A stretch of DNA of 64,000 bases from CAYZWU01 sp964482235. Lineage in GTDB: Bacteria; Planctomycetota; B15-G4; CAYZWU01. Every line of letters begins with the position of its first letter. Position 1 is the first letter of the stretch. Below are positions 19,101 through 26,790 of the stretch, in pieces. The notes under the pieces were generated by a model. That model had not been told where the DNA came from. It saw only the letters and a list, made by a program, of their open reading frames with translations, and ran no database searches. Position numbers and translations under genes: made by a program. The stretch is from NCBI GenBank assembly GCA_964482235.1, contig CAYZWU010000003.1, positions 62,001 to 126,000 of the forward strand, given 5' to 3'.

Positions 19101-19538
19101 CGGGCGCTCCGCTCCGGAACCCCGTCGCCTGTCACTGCGGAGCTATTCGAGGAGTTCCTGCACCGCTACACCCGGCAGCAGTTCGAAAACGGCGATATCG
19201 ATCTGCCGCTGATCCGAGAATGCTACGACAGCCACAACGGCGCCGGCTACGGCTGCCTGGATCATTTCTCCTCCACATACAACGACCTGCTGATCCGTTT
19301 CGTGGGCGGAGTGATGCCATCGGCGAGCGATTCCTTGACGCTTCACCCGCTCGTCCGCTCGCTCGACCACTTCCGCTTCCAGGGCCTGCCCTATCACGGC
19401 CGAGACCTGGAGATCGTCTGGGTCCGTCCGGGCACAACGAATCCGTACGCCGGCCGCCCCCAGGGATACTCGATCTACATCGACGGAAAACCGGCGGCTT
19501 GCTCACCGGAGCTGAAAAAGCTTTCCGTGAACCTTTGA
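16167..19538 (+). CDS. Secreted glycoside hydrolase, six-hairpin (MGH1/GH63-like) C-terminal domain
   Basis: TTG 16167 is the preferred start: GGAG lies 6 nt upstream and a classic signal peptide follows ('LIRRIKTVCLLFLICLLQAA'). ATG 16072 is the only other candidate and lacks a good ribosome site. This gives 1123 residues. The N-terminal half is beta-rich, sugar-binding-like. The C-terminal 450 residues look like an (alpha/alpha)6 barrel of the mannosylglycerate-hydrolase/glucosidase-I group: 'WMEKLWLYRWFLVRQN', 'DGDGLPAAGLLFESGMGW', 'NSLYMWNGPAWPHAQS' and 'YHGRDLEIVWVRPG'. It probably cleaves alpha-linked sugars outside the cytoplasm. The substrate and the exact GH family are not determined. 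Confidence 0.75.
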   Translation: MIRRIKTVCLLFLICLLQAAASSQEQPSGSAGFILDDRLLRGDGRHQTLGPAGRCLSADRIEASPGLQGAFNYIHHTPGFTDPIVIGFRDESGPLSLIPVKTVWRPSHLEVQWKARTPAAPDREILIVERKFITEDDVLLDRVSVINLSADPVDIEVRATGAMTPGLERFRSRQVHFDLSKSANLPPFPGRRLFTSRPSRDLVWYEGEECLFQHGASGFFRSASASGGSCLGRGFGRKKDDQVLYAVFCPGIDDPCLCLRYCRPHPGDARYRVEIDGNETGTIAFPSTAPSKASSAAWRYARFPSSRLGAGLHRIALKAERDGSDVHIDGFFILSAEQEPPPLPGTGRFPAGMEEQIPFLPGSIDYDGVRYLLPDPGREMKPVLAALQGGIEGDPAFSFPRSINLDAPALEQGSRAAFHLLAAMAGPRGYRSGSPACFTFVMDDGSKEAVAFPDISKRLSRPGEDLEPAAPWVANESLRLRAAWKYLVLPLMGNPCVQLSYEPPPGRSVRQVVFEKPGSSDIPGRITNDEAIEPARPEIPLLLAATAEVLPGNGRLPVLVGQNSFHQIPVALALAGTEFVAPPMAGGERLLLRSLQLEPGGSEEFSLVAALERKATTAAWKAMEMAEEADPLRRHVAVYRKWYDDFAPSFSCSDPWMEKLWLYRWFLVRQNMAVPATPPLAAPVFFEGRHGGRELEVAPFCASHVLSEVRWLREKRFAVGQVRAFLRTMKPDGFFSRVRIDRQQGQAVHWIPAAALGAFHVHDEPQFLSEILSLLARNVESQVAVFDSDGDGLPAAGLLFESGMGWQPSSSFFSGYDKSKPETRMERPDLAAYLFASCQAMAEGYGLLGEREREAAFRSRAERIRDAAIESLWDDRDRFFYALRERDNQKARCREAAGFAPFALGLCSIEQPYVEAFAYLFDEEEFWTPFPPASAARSVPVFSAAPYQRHDPHSGNSLYMWNGPAWPHAQSLAAEAMARALRSGTPSPVTAELFEEFLHRYTRQQFENGDIDLPLIRECYDSHNGAGYGCLDHFSSTYNDLLIRFVGGVMPSASDSLTLHPLVRSLDHFRFQGLPYHGRDLEIVWVRPGTTNPYAGRPQGYSIYIDGKPAACSPELKKLSVNL

Positions 19539-19637
19539 GGACAAGATTCCGCCGTTGATCCGACCGTCCCGGAACGGAAGAAGTCGCTCTTCACACCAGC
19601 GCATCTCGGACAGCATCATAAATCCTTGCCTCGGACT

Positions 19638-19667
19638 GCAATATCGTGGTAGATATGCCGATATTGC
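19638..19667 (+). repeat. Short inverted repeat upstream of the DUF4242-like gene
   Basis: GCAATATCG (19638-19646) and CGATATTGC (19659-19667) are perfect complements around a 12-nt loop; the stem extends to 12 pairs with one GU. It lies 100 bp after the hydrolase stop. It could end that transcript or be an operator. No U-run follows, so a terminator call is weak. Confidence 0.5.
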
Positions 19668-19744
19668 GGTGGGGTGTTTCTTTCAGGCTCCGCCACGGAC
19701 CGGGAGCACTCGCACAAATCACGTTTCAGGAAGAGAGGTGAAGC

Positions 19745-19999
19745 ATGAAGTTTCTCATTACCATGCCGAAGCTGACGGAAGATCAGCTGAAGAAAGGGTG
19801 AGTGGAGGTCCTCGAAACGGCCAAGGGGACCGGCATGACATTCGAACGATCCTACATGAACTGGAAAGAAGGACTTGGGATCTGTTGCTGGAGTGCGGAT
19901 TCGAAAGACGATCTGGCAAACCTGTTCGAGAAGGCTGGAACGCCTTACGACAAGATCATCCCTGTGGAAGAACACGCTGCTGAAACTCTCCTGACGTAA
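19745..19999 (+). CDS. Small DUF4242-like protein with in-frame TGA (possible selenocysteine)
   Basis: ATG 19745 has a strong ribosome site (GAGGTGA, 3 nt away). The frame reads MKFLITMPKLTEDQLKKG, then TGA at 19799-19801, then 65 further codons to TAA. Residues on both sides fit one small ferredoxin-like fold resembling DUF4242/SCO4226 proteins ('ICCWSADSKDDLANLFEK', 'GTPYDKIIPVEEH'), so the TGA interrupts one gene. A stem-loop starts just behind it (listed separately). Options are selenocysteine insertion, a nonsense mutation or sequencing error, or restart at GTG 19802, which touches the TGA and would drop the first strand. A strong terminator follows, so it is a single-gene unit. The family link is from memory and moderate. 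Confidence 0.6.
19802..19836 (+). promoter_or_regulatory. Candidate bacterial SECIS-like stem-loop behind the TGA
   Basis: GGTCCTC (19807-19813) pairs with GGGGACC (19825-19831) with one GU, leaving an 11-nt loop that begins with G. Below a 2x2 internal loop, GTG (19802-19804) can pair with CAT (19834-19836). The apical loop starts 12 nt after the TGA, a little closer than most known bacterial SECIS elements. Confidence 0.3.
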
Positions 20000-20014
20000 A
20001 ACCGGACAAGCGAG

Positions 20015-20053
20015 AAAAGACCGCGCCTCATCGAAAGAGAACGCGGTCTTTTT
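20015..20053. terminator. Bidirectional rho-independent terminator
   Basis: AAAAGACCGCG (20015-20025) and CGCGGTCTTTT (20042-20052) are exact complements with a 16-nt loop. The T-run continues on the plus strand, and the minus strand also shows a T-run after the stem. It sits between the plus-strand DUF4242-like gene and the minus-strand VWA operon and should serve both. Confidence 0.9.
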
Positions 20054-20059
20054 GTGCAG

Positions 20060-20158
20060 ATACCGAGCCCGCGCAATCTCCGCCACATACGGGGAACGTC
20101 ACTCCGTACCAGTGCAAGTCACCTTCCGTATGTGGCGGAGATTGCGCGGGCTCGGTAT
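20060..20158. repeat. 33-bp perfect inverted repeat with 33-nt loop
   Basis: Arms 20060-20092 and 20126-20158 are perfect complements over 33 bp, beginning ATACCGAGCCCGCG; two GU pairs extend the stem inward. It starts 6 bp beyond the stop codon of the VWA gene (minus), ahead of the shared terminator, so it lies in that operon's 3' UTR. No T-run follows it directly. It could be an RNA-stabilising hairpin, a REP/MITE-like element or a protein-binding palindrome. Confidence 0.85.
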
Positions 20159-20164
20159 GTCCGC

Positions 20165-22600
20165 TTAAAGCAGATTGAGCCTCTTCCGGATGATCCACTC
20201 GGCGGCAAACAATCCCACGAAGAGGAGAAGGGCCCACCAGTTGCTCCAGAGGTCCTCCCGCTCCGGCTCGCCAAGCCGCCGGACGCGCTCCACATCCTTC
20301 AGGGAGTCGAGCAGGCCGGCCGCCTCGCCCAGATCGAAGTACCTGCCGCCCGTCACGCGGGCCACATCGCGAAGGAGGTCCCTGTCGAGAACCGGATTCT
20401 CGGACTCGAGGCGCGGTACGACCACGGAGAAGGTGGTGAGGGCGTGACGCGTTTCCCGCCCCTCCTCTTCACCCGGAATCCAGATCTGGTAGACGCCCGG
20501 ATCCGAGCGAACGATCGACCGCTCGAACTCGCCCTCGGCCACCCGCGCCAGGGTCATCTCCTCGATCTCGCCGCCGGGAGCCATGATCTTCACACTCTGC
20601 AGCGATTCCCTGCTGAGCCGCCCCTCGACGTCGCGCACGCGGGCCGCGACCTGGATCCGCTCGTTGAGATCGTAGAGCGACCGGTCGGTGTACAGGTCGA
20701 AACGGTAGTCGCCGCGCCGCAGCTTGTTCTGGGCCAGGTAGCGAACCATCCCCCTCCAGAACTTCTCCGTGTACCGATCGAGGTAGGGATGCCGCCAGCG
20801 CCAGGTGGAGTCCACGCCGAAAAAGACCGTCCGGCCCGTGGGGTAGTAGGTCGTGGCGAGAACAACGTGGTTGCCGTATCGGTTGGAGGAACGGGGGTGG
20901 CGCGCCAGCACCTCGGCGCCCGGCTTTGCCCGCTCGACGGGGTAGTACCAGAAGAAGCCGGGGAGGCCGTACTCCGGGTCCTCCCAGAGGCGCCGGTTCC
21001 GGACGAGATCCTTCTCCAGGAAGAGGAGCTCGTGGGGATTGAGCGCATCCTCGAGGCGGAGCCGGAAGTAGATCCCCTCGCCGCCTTCCTCCACTGCGGC
21101 CCGCTCCTCCTCGAAGCTGCCGATCACCACGGGCAGGATGTCGGCGATCGGCGTCTCGGCGTACGAAAGGGGGCTGTGCAGCTCACCGGCCTGCATCAGG
21201 AATCCGCCCCCCGCCTCGACGAAGTCCTTTATCCTGCCGAGTATCTGCCGCGATTCCTCCCAGCTGTCGCCCAGAATCGTGGGATCCACGTCGCCGAAGA
21301 TGATCACGTGGTACTCCATCAGCTCCTGGGGATCGGAAGGGAAGCTGGCCAGCGACTCGGCGAACTCGGACGACTCCTGGATGAAATCCGGATCGGCCGA
21401 CTGCAGCAGGACCTGGGTCTCGAAGTTCTCCGTGCGCAGCAGGAGATGCCAGAGGAACCGGTATTCCCATCGGGGATACCCGTCCACGTAGAGCACGCGG
21501 ATGCGCGCCGACTCCACGCGGATCACGTGAACGAAGGAGTTGTCCTCCAGATCCTGTTCCCCCTCGAGGACAGGGACCTCCACGTGAAGCATGTAGTCCC
21601 CCTCGATCTCGGGCTTCCAGTAGAGCTGCTCCTGCTGTTCCCCGCCGCCCTCGCGCAGCTCGAAATCTCGCGTGGCCAGCTCGCTGCCGTCATCGCGATT
21701 CTTCAGGGAGAGCGTCACGGGCCGGCCGTCGAAGCCGCTCGACCAGATGTTGACGCGGAAGGTGACCTCGTCGCCCACCAGGACCACGGTGGGTGCGCTG
21801 ACACCGGTGATCTCGACGTTTCGCGCACCCGATGGAGCGCCGACACCCACGGTGTAGACAGGCACCTGCCGGTTCAGAGCCGTGTAGGCGGCGTCGCGTG
21901 GATCGCGGCCCCTGTTGGAACGCCCGTCGGACACCACCACCACGGCCGACAGTCCGCGGCCGCGGAACTCCCGCACCGTGGACGCCAGGGCGTCGCCCAG
22001 CCGGGTGCTCTCCCCCTCGGCCCTGAGATCATCCAGCCCTCCCACGGGATTGAGGGCGGGGCCGAAGGCATACTTCTTCAGGTCGTAGCGGTTCTCCAGG
22101 GTCTTCAGGACGTTCGTCGAGCTGTTCTCCAGGACGCGTCCCATCAGCTCCCGCCGCGTGAGGGCGGCCAGCTCCCCGCGATCCGCAAGCCCCGCTCCCT
22201 TCTTGAGCCCCTCGATCGCTCCCGTATCGGCGTACGAATCATGCTCCCGCATGCTGGCCGAGTCGTCCAGGAGAATGGCGGCCAGCGGCTTCTCCACCAC
22301 CACGCGGCTCTTCACGATCACCGGACGGAAAAGAAAGATGAAGATGAGAATGAGGACGAGGCAGCGCAGGGTGATGAGCAGCGCCCGGATCCGTCCCGGT
22401 ATCGCCGTCTTCTCCTTGCGGTAGATGTAGATGGAGAAAAAAAGCACGCCGGGCAGGATCAGGAGAAAGAAGACCCAGGGCTCCGGGCTGCTCTGGAACT
22501 CGAAGGACTTCTCCACCCGCACGGCATCCCCTCCCTGCTCGGGCGGCGCCGCTGCCGCAGCGAGGATCAGGAATGTCAGAAACGGATTGAGAATGCCCAT
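20165..22600 (-). CDS. Membrane protein with VWA domain and glutamine-amidotransferase-like region
   Basis: 811 residues from ATG 22600, whose A is the last base of the upstream gene's TGA. Two or three N-terminal membrane helices ('PWVFFLLILPGVLFF', 'ALLITLRCLVLILIFIF') precede a VWA domain with a metal-site motif 'LLDDSASM' and 'VVVVSDGRSNRG'. A long extracytoplasmic stretch follows, including an amidotransferase-like fold ('RVLYVDGYPRWEYRFL', 'EAGGGFLMQAGE') without an evident catalytic Cys. The protein ends in another membrane helix ('WWALLLFVGLFAAEW'). This layout matches the last member of MoxR/DUF58/BatA operons in Planctomycetota and related phyla. The function of these operons is poorly known; envelope-stress or protein-complex assembly roles are proposed. 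Confidence 0.85.
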   Translation of the reverse strand: MGILNPFLTFLILAAAAAPPEQGGDAVRVEKSFEFQSSPEPWVFFLLILPGVLFFSIYIYRKEKTAIPGRIRALLITLRCLVLILIFIFLFRPVIVKSRVVVEKPLAAILLDDSASMREHDSYADTGAIEGLKKGAGLADRGELAALTRRELMGRVLENSSTNVLKTLENRYDLKKYAFGPALNPVGGLDDLRAEGESTRLGDALASTVREFRGRGLSAVVVVSDGRSNRGRDPRDAAYTALNRQVPVYTVGVGAPSGARNVEITGVSAPTVVLVGDEVTFRVNIWSSGFDGRPVTLSLKNRDDGSELATRDFELREGGGEQQEQLYWKPEIEGDYMLHVEVPVLEGEQDLEDNSFVHVIRVESARIRVLYVDGYPRWEYRFLWHLLLRTENFETQVLLQSADPDFIQESSEFAESLASFPSDPQELMEYHVIIFGDVDPTILGDSWEESRQILGRIKDFVEAGGGFLMQAGELHSPLSYAETPIADILPVVIGSFEEERAAVEEGGEGIYFRLRLEDALNPHELLFLEKDLVRNRRLWEDPEYGLPGFFWYYPVERAKPGAEVLARHPRSSNRYGNHVVLATTYYPTGRTVFFGVDSTWRWRHPYLDRYTEKFWRGMVRYLAQNKLRRGDYRFDLYTDRSLYDLNERIQVAARVRDVEGRLSRESLQSVKIMAPGGEIEEMTLARVAEGEFERSIVRSDPGVYQIWIPGEEEGRETRHALTTFSVVVPRLESENPVLDRDLLRDVARVTGGRYFDLGEAAGLLDSLKDVERVRRLGEPEREDLWSNWWALLLFVGLFAAEWIIRKRLNLL

Positions 22601-24843
22601 CAAGCGTAATCCCCGAACTTCCAGGAAAGAAACAACTCGAGCGCCACGAGCACCAGGAGAGCCCAGAGCATGACCCGCCAAAGGTCCGCTCCTCCTGCCT
22701 CCTTTTCCTCATCACCCGTCTCGGGCACCGCGTCATCGGTCACATCGATCTTCACACCGGGAAAAAGGCGTTCCAGCGTCGCCTTGTCGAACTGCTCCAG
22801 ATCGCCCTCGCGGGGATCGACATTCGCCGCGTAGCGCTCGTGAAGGACCTGGCCCGACACGGACGAGGCCACGTCGAGATGATAGACGCCCGCGCGGTCG
22901 AGGGGGTGGTTGGATAGGGGCAGAACGAAGCGCCCGTACCGCTTCTGCTCCACCGTCTCGGTCACCTCCCGCACTTCTCCGCCGGGAAAGGTGACGGCGA
23001 TCCGTCCGGGAAACTCCGGCAGGGCCCTGTTGATCGTCTCACCGACGGAGAGGTTGCAGGCTCCCGGATCCTTCGTGGTGAGATGGAAGAGCGTCTCGTG
23101 CAGGAGCGGTAGAAACGTCTTCGGGCTCCGGGGGATCAGGGTCCACGAGTCGTCGGCCGATGTGGTGAAGAGCAGGATCCGCCCCCGCCCGGCCCGCTGC
23201 TCGATCAGCGCCGGGTACCGGGCGCCCAGCGCATCGGCGAACCATGCCACCACGTGGGCCCCATCCGTCAGGGCGCCCGTTTCCACGAAGCGGAAGACCG
23301 GAACCTCGAGAAGGACCTTCAGCTTTGGATCGCTGAACACGCGAAGCGCGGGATGATCGTAGCTCTCGGCCGTCAGCTTGTAGAAGCTCGTCTGACCGCT
23401 ATCCTGATCGCTGCCCAGTATCGTCTCCAGACGGGCCGGCAGGAGGCGGTGGCTCTCGTTCTCGTAGAGCCTCAGGTTCCAGGCCCCGAGGTCGACCCGC
23501 TCCCCCATGAAGAAGACGACGCTGCCTCCGCTCCAGACGTAGTCATGGAGGGCCTCGCCCATCACCGGCGTCAGGCCTTCCACGTCCGCCAGGATGATGC
23601 AGTCGAACCGGTCGAGGTTCTCCCGCCCCGAATTGAAGACCTTGTAATCCATCGTCGTGGGATTGAAGATCGTCCCGGGCCCATCGCCTCCCCCGATGCG
23701 CGCCGGATTCAGCATCATGCCGATCACGCCGGTCGGCCTGGAGAAGGGATCGAAGTCGTAGGCCCCGTCCACGAGAAGGACATCGATACTTTCGCGGGCC
23801 TCGAAGGAGATGTAGCGGCTGTTGTCCAGGGCGAGGTTGTCGAAATCGAGCCTGAAGGTCACGGAGTGGAATCCCGCCTCCTCGAAGGTCTGCGAGAACT
23901 CGACGGCGCCGCGGCCCCGGCCGCGGATTTCCAGCGTCCTTCTCTCGGCGACCTTCCCGTCCACGAGAAAGGCGCCCGAAACGTCGTTCAGGTCATCGGG
24001 GCCGTAGTTGTTGATCGTGGCGTTGAACGTCACCAGCGATCCGGCGGCGATCGTCCGGTCGAGAGGAGCGAGATCCGTGACCGAGACGTTGGGGCGGAGG
24101 CTGCCCGCTCTCTCCGTCCGGCTCACATCCACGAAGCTGATGGAGATCCCGTTGTTCACCGCCTCCTCGAGCAGCGCGCCGGTCCCGGCCTGCTCCTCTG
24201 CCAGCGACTCGCCCAGCAGGCGCGTCTGCAGGTCGGTGAAGATGAAGACCTCCTTGTCGCCCTCCACCGACGGGGCCACCTCCTTGGCCAGAAGGGAGGC
24301 CAGGGCTGAAAAATCGCCGCCCCCCTCCGACGGAGCCACCAGGGTTTCCAGCTTGACCAGGGCGTCGCCGGGATCGGATGCGAGAGGCACGCAGTACTCG
24401 GGCTCGTCGCCCATCAGGATCACGCTTACCGTGTCGCCCCGCTCGGGATCAAGATCCTGTACGAGCTGCCGGATCGCGGTCACGCCGTCCTGGAAGCACG
24501 ATTCGCCCGGAGTGGACTCGTACCCCATGCTGTACGAGTCGTCGAGCACGGCTACCACGTTGCGGGGACCGGTGGAAAGAACGGCCAGGGGGCTGTCGGA
24601 CGGGACGAAGGGCCGGGCCATCGCCCCGGCGAGAAGCACGACGATCAGGCAGCGGAGGAGCAGGAGAAGGAAATTCTCCAGGCGAAGGCGCCGCCGCGTT
24701 CTCTTGTAGGCGGCAAGGAGAAAGCTCATGGCCGCCCACGTCTTCCTCTTGTACCGCCGGCGGTTGAGGAGGTGGATCAGCAGAGGCACTCCGAGGAGCA
24801 GCGTCCCGAACAGCATCGACGAATTGGCGAAGTCGAATCCCAT
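22600..24843 (-). CDS. BatA-type membrane protein with VWA domain
   Basis: 747 residues. The N-terminus is the double-membrane-helix BatA domain ('LFGTLLLGVPLLIHLLNRRR', then 'ENFLLLLLRCLIVVLLAGA'). A VWA domain follows, with metal-site residues in 'VAVLDDSYSMG' and 'EVFIFTDLQTRL'. A long beta-rich periplasmic region and a C-terminal helix ('LWALLVLVALELFLSW') complete it. It starts 8 bp after the stop of the DUF58 gene and its stop overlaps the next start by 1 bp, so the four genes MoxR, DUF58, BatA/VWA and VWA should be made together. It is probably the integral-membrane partner on which MoxR acts. Confidence 0.88.
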   Translation of the reverse strand: MGFDFANSSMLFGTLLLGVPLLIHLLNRRRYKRKTWAAMSFLLAAYKRTRRRLRLENFLLLLLRCLIVVLLAGAMARPFVPSDSPLAVLSTGPRNVVAVLDDSYSMGYESTPGESCFQDGVTAIRQLVQDLDPERGDTVSVILMGDEPEYCVPLASDPGDALVKLETLVAPSEGGGDFSALASLLAKEVAPSVEGDKEVFIFTDLQTRLLGESLAEEQAGTGALLEEAVNNGISISFVDVSRTERAGSLRPNVSVTDLAPLDRTIAAGSLVTFNATINNYGPDDLNDVSGAFLVDGKVAERRTLEIRGRGRGAVEFSQTFEEAGFHSVTFRLDFDNLALDNSRYISFEARESIDVLLVDGAYDFDPFSRPTGVIGMMLNPARIGGGDGPGTIFNPTTMDYKVFNSGRENLDRFDCIILADVEGLTPVMGEALHDYVWSGGSVVFFMGERVDLGAWNLRLYENESHRLLPARLETILGSDQDSGQTSFYKLTAESYDHPALRVFSDPKLKVLLEVPVFRFVETGALTDGAHVVAWFADALGARYPALIEQRAGRGRILLFTTSADDSWTLIPRSPKTFLPLLHETLFHLTTKDPGACNLSVGETINRALPEFPGRIAVTFPGGEVREVTETVEQKRYGRFVLPLSNHPLDRAGVYHLDVASSVSGQVLHERYAANVDPREGDLEQFDKATLERLFPGVKIDVTDDAVPETGDEEKEAGGADLWRVMLWALLVLVALELFLSWKFGDYA

Positions 24844-24851
24844 CAGGCGCC

Positions 24852-25772
24852 CTACCCCCTTCCCCTGCCGCGGCCGGCCGCACCACCGGCCCTGTTGGCC
24901 AGGAAGGCGGTGAGGGCGACGTCGAGCATCCGCTTCGTGTCGAGGAGCACGTAGTCGATACCCTGATGCTGGCAGCCGCGTCTCATCTTGTCGGCGAACT
25001 CCTTGAAGATCTCGATGTACGAAGCCCTGAGCGCCCGCGGATCGGCCGTGAGCTTCAGAAGGTCCTCCATGCCTTCGAAGCGATAGATCCGCTGCAGGGG
25101 AAAGGCCACCTCGTCATGATCCAGCGTGTGGAACACGATGACATCCTGCTTCCGCGACCGGATCTTCCTCAGCCCCTGGAGGATGTTGTCCGGATCGTCG
25201 AGGAGGTCCGAGATCACGATCACCATGCCTCTCTGGCGGATGCGCGAGGCGATGTCGGCCAGGACCGCTCCGAGATCGGTCTTCTCCGCCGGCGACACGC
25301 CGGAAAGGGCTTCCACGAGAGTCATCAGGTGCCCGGGGTTGTTGCTCGGCGGAATGAAGGAGCGGACCGCTTCGTCGAAAACGGCCATGCCCACGAAATC
25401 CTGCTGCTTCAGAATCAGGTAGGAGAGAGCGGCCGCCGTCGTGGCGGCGTAGTCGAACTTGGAGAAGGCGCCTTCGCCGATGTACTCCATCGACCGGGAC
25501 GAGTCCACGACGATGGTGCAGGTGAGGCTCGTCTCCTCCTCGTACCGCTTGATGAAGTAGCGGTCCGACTTGCCGAAGACCTTCCAATCGAGATGCCGCA
25601 GGTCGTCGCCCGGCACGTACTCGCGGTGTTCGGCGAACTCCACCGAGACGCCGTGGTATGGAGAGCGGTGCCTCCCGGAAAGAAACCCTTCCACGGCGAG
25701 ACGGGCGCGCAGCTCCAGCCGCGAGATCCTGCTCAGGATCTCAGGATTCAAAAACTTGAGGGAGCTTTGCAT
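24852..25772 (-). CDS. DUF58 domain protein (VWA-like)
   Basis: 306 residues from ATG 25772; TTG 25778 is two codons earlier. It carries the DUF58 hallmark 'REYVPGDDLRHLDWKVFGKS' and a VWA-type metal site 'VVDSSRSMEY'. It is cytosolic, with no membrane helix seen. The C-terminus is Gly/Arg-rich ('GGAAGRGRGRG'). It overlaps the end of moxR by 32 bp, and such overlap is usual for this pair. In characterised relatives DUF58 proteins work with the MoxR ATPase; the substrate here is unknown. Confidence 0.92.
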   Translation of the reverse strand: MQSSLKFLNPEILSRISRLELRARLAVEGFLSGRHRSPYHGVSVEFAEHREYVPGDDLRHLDWKVFGKSDRYFIKRYEEETSLTCTIVVDSSRSMEYIGEGAFSKFDYAATTAAALSYLILKQQDFVGMAVFDEAVRSFIPPSNNPGHLMTLVEALSGVSPAEKTDLGAVLADIASRIRQRGMVIVISDLLDDPDNILQGLRKIRSRKQDVIVFHTLDHDEVAFPLQRIYRFEGMEDLLKLTADPRALRASYIEIFKEFADKMRRGCQHQGIDYVLLDTKRMLDVALTAFLANRAGGAAGRGRGRG

Positions 25773-26787
25773 CGGCAAGGTTCTCGCTTTCGTGGCGCGG
25801 TACCGTCTCGATGATCTTCTCGATGATTCCGTCGGGCGTGATCCCCTCGGCCTCGGCCGTAAATGTGGTGATCAGCCGGTGACGGAGGACCGGGTGCGCC
25901 ATGGCGCGAATATCATCGCCGGCCACGAAACTTCGTCCCTTGATCAGGGCCCGGGCCTTCCCCCCGAGAATCAGGAACTGCGTGGCGCGCGGGCCGGCGC
26001 CCCATGCCAGGGTGTCGCGGATGAACTCGGGCGCCTCGTCGCCGCGAAGGCGGGTGATTCGCACGAGCTCCATCGCGTACCGGATCATGTGCTCCGAGAT
26101 GGGAACGCGGCGGACGAGATCCTGGTAGGCGGCAATCTCCTCTCCCGAAACGACCGGCCCCGGCTCCTCGCCCAGATCGGCCGTGGTCCGGACCATGATC
26201 TCGTACTCCTCGTCCTGCGGCGGATAGTCGATCAGGATGTTGAACATGAACCGGTCGAGCTGGGCCTCGGGCAAGGGATAGGTTCCCTCCTGCTCGATGG
26301 GGTTCTGCGTCGCGAGGACGAAGAACGGCTTCTCGATCGGATACCGCTTCCCTCCCGACGTCACCTGGTACTCCTGCATCGCCTCGAGCAGGGCGGCCTG
26401 GGTCTTGGGCGGCGTCCTGTTGATCTCGTCGGCCAGCACCACGTTGGCGAAGACCGGCCCCCTGATGAAGATCAGCTCTCTCTGCCCCGTGCTCTTGTTC
26501 TCCTGGATGATTTCCGTACCCGTGATGTCCGCAGGCATCAGGTCGGGAGTGAACTGGACCCTGTTGAAGGAGAGGGAGAGCGTCTTGGACACGGAGCTGA
26601 CCATCAGCGTCTTGGCCAGCCCCGGAACACCGGTGATGATGCAGTGTCCCCGGGTGAAGAGCGCGATCAGGAGCTCTTCGACGACCTGTTCCTGGCCCAC
26701 GATCACGCGGCGCAGCTGGGATACGATATTCTCGTAGGCTTCCCTGAGCTGGCCTGCTGCCTGGACATCGTCACTCGATATGGGCAT
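25741..26787 (-). CDS. moxR: MoxR family AAA+ ATPase
   Basis: 348 residues. Walker A is 'GVPGLAKT', Walker B 'VVLADEINRTPPK', sensor 1 lies in 'VLATQNPIEQEGTYPLPEAQ' and an arginine-finger region follows ('LDRFMFN'). The AAA+ lid lies at the C-terminus. MoxR proteins act as chaperone-like ATPases for complexes that include VWA proteins. It starts 3 bp after the stop of the PQQ protein and overlaps the DUF58 gene. Its own ribosome site is weak, so translation probably relies on coupling. Confidence 0.96.
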   Translation of the reverse strand: MPISSDDVQAAGQLREAYENIVSQLRRVIVGQEQVVEELLIALFTRGHCIITGVPGLAKTLMVSSVSKTLSLSFNRVQFTPDLMPADITGTEIIQENKSTGQRELIFIRGPVFANVVLADEINRTPPKTQAALLEAMQEYQVTSGGKRYPIEKPFFVLATQNPIEQEGTYPLPEAQLDRFMFNILIDYPPQDEEYEIMVRTTADLGEEPGPVVSGEEIAAYQDLVRRVPISEHMIRYAMELVRITRLRGDEAPEFIRDTLAWGAGPRATQFLILGGKARALIKGRSFVAGDDIRAMAHPVLRHRLITTFTAEAEGITPDGIIEKIIETVPRHESENLADAKLPQVFES

Positions 26788-26790
26788 GGA

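Noticed and set aside
20054..22609. 851-codon plus-strand frame over the VWA gene
   Set aside because: Antisense shadow. The minus-strand protein has membrane helices, a VWA metal site and coupled spacing.
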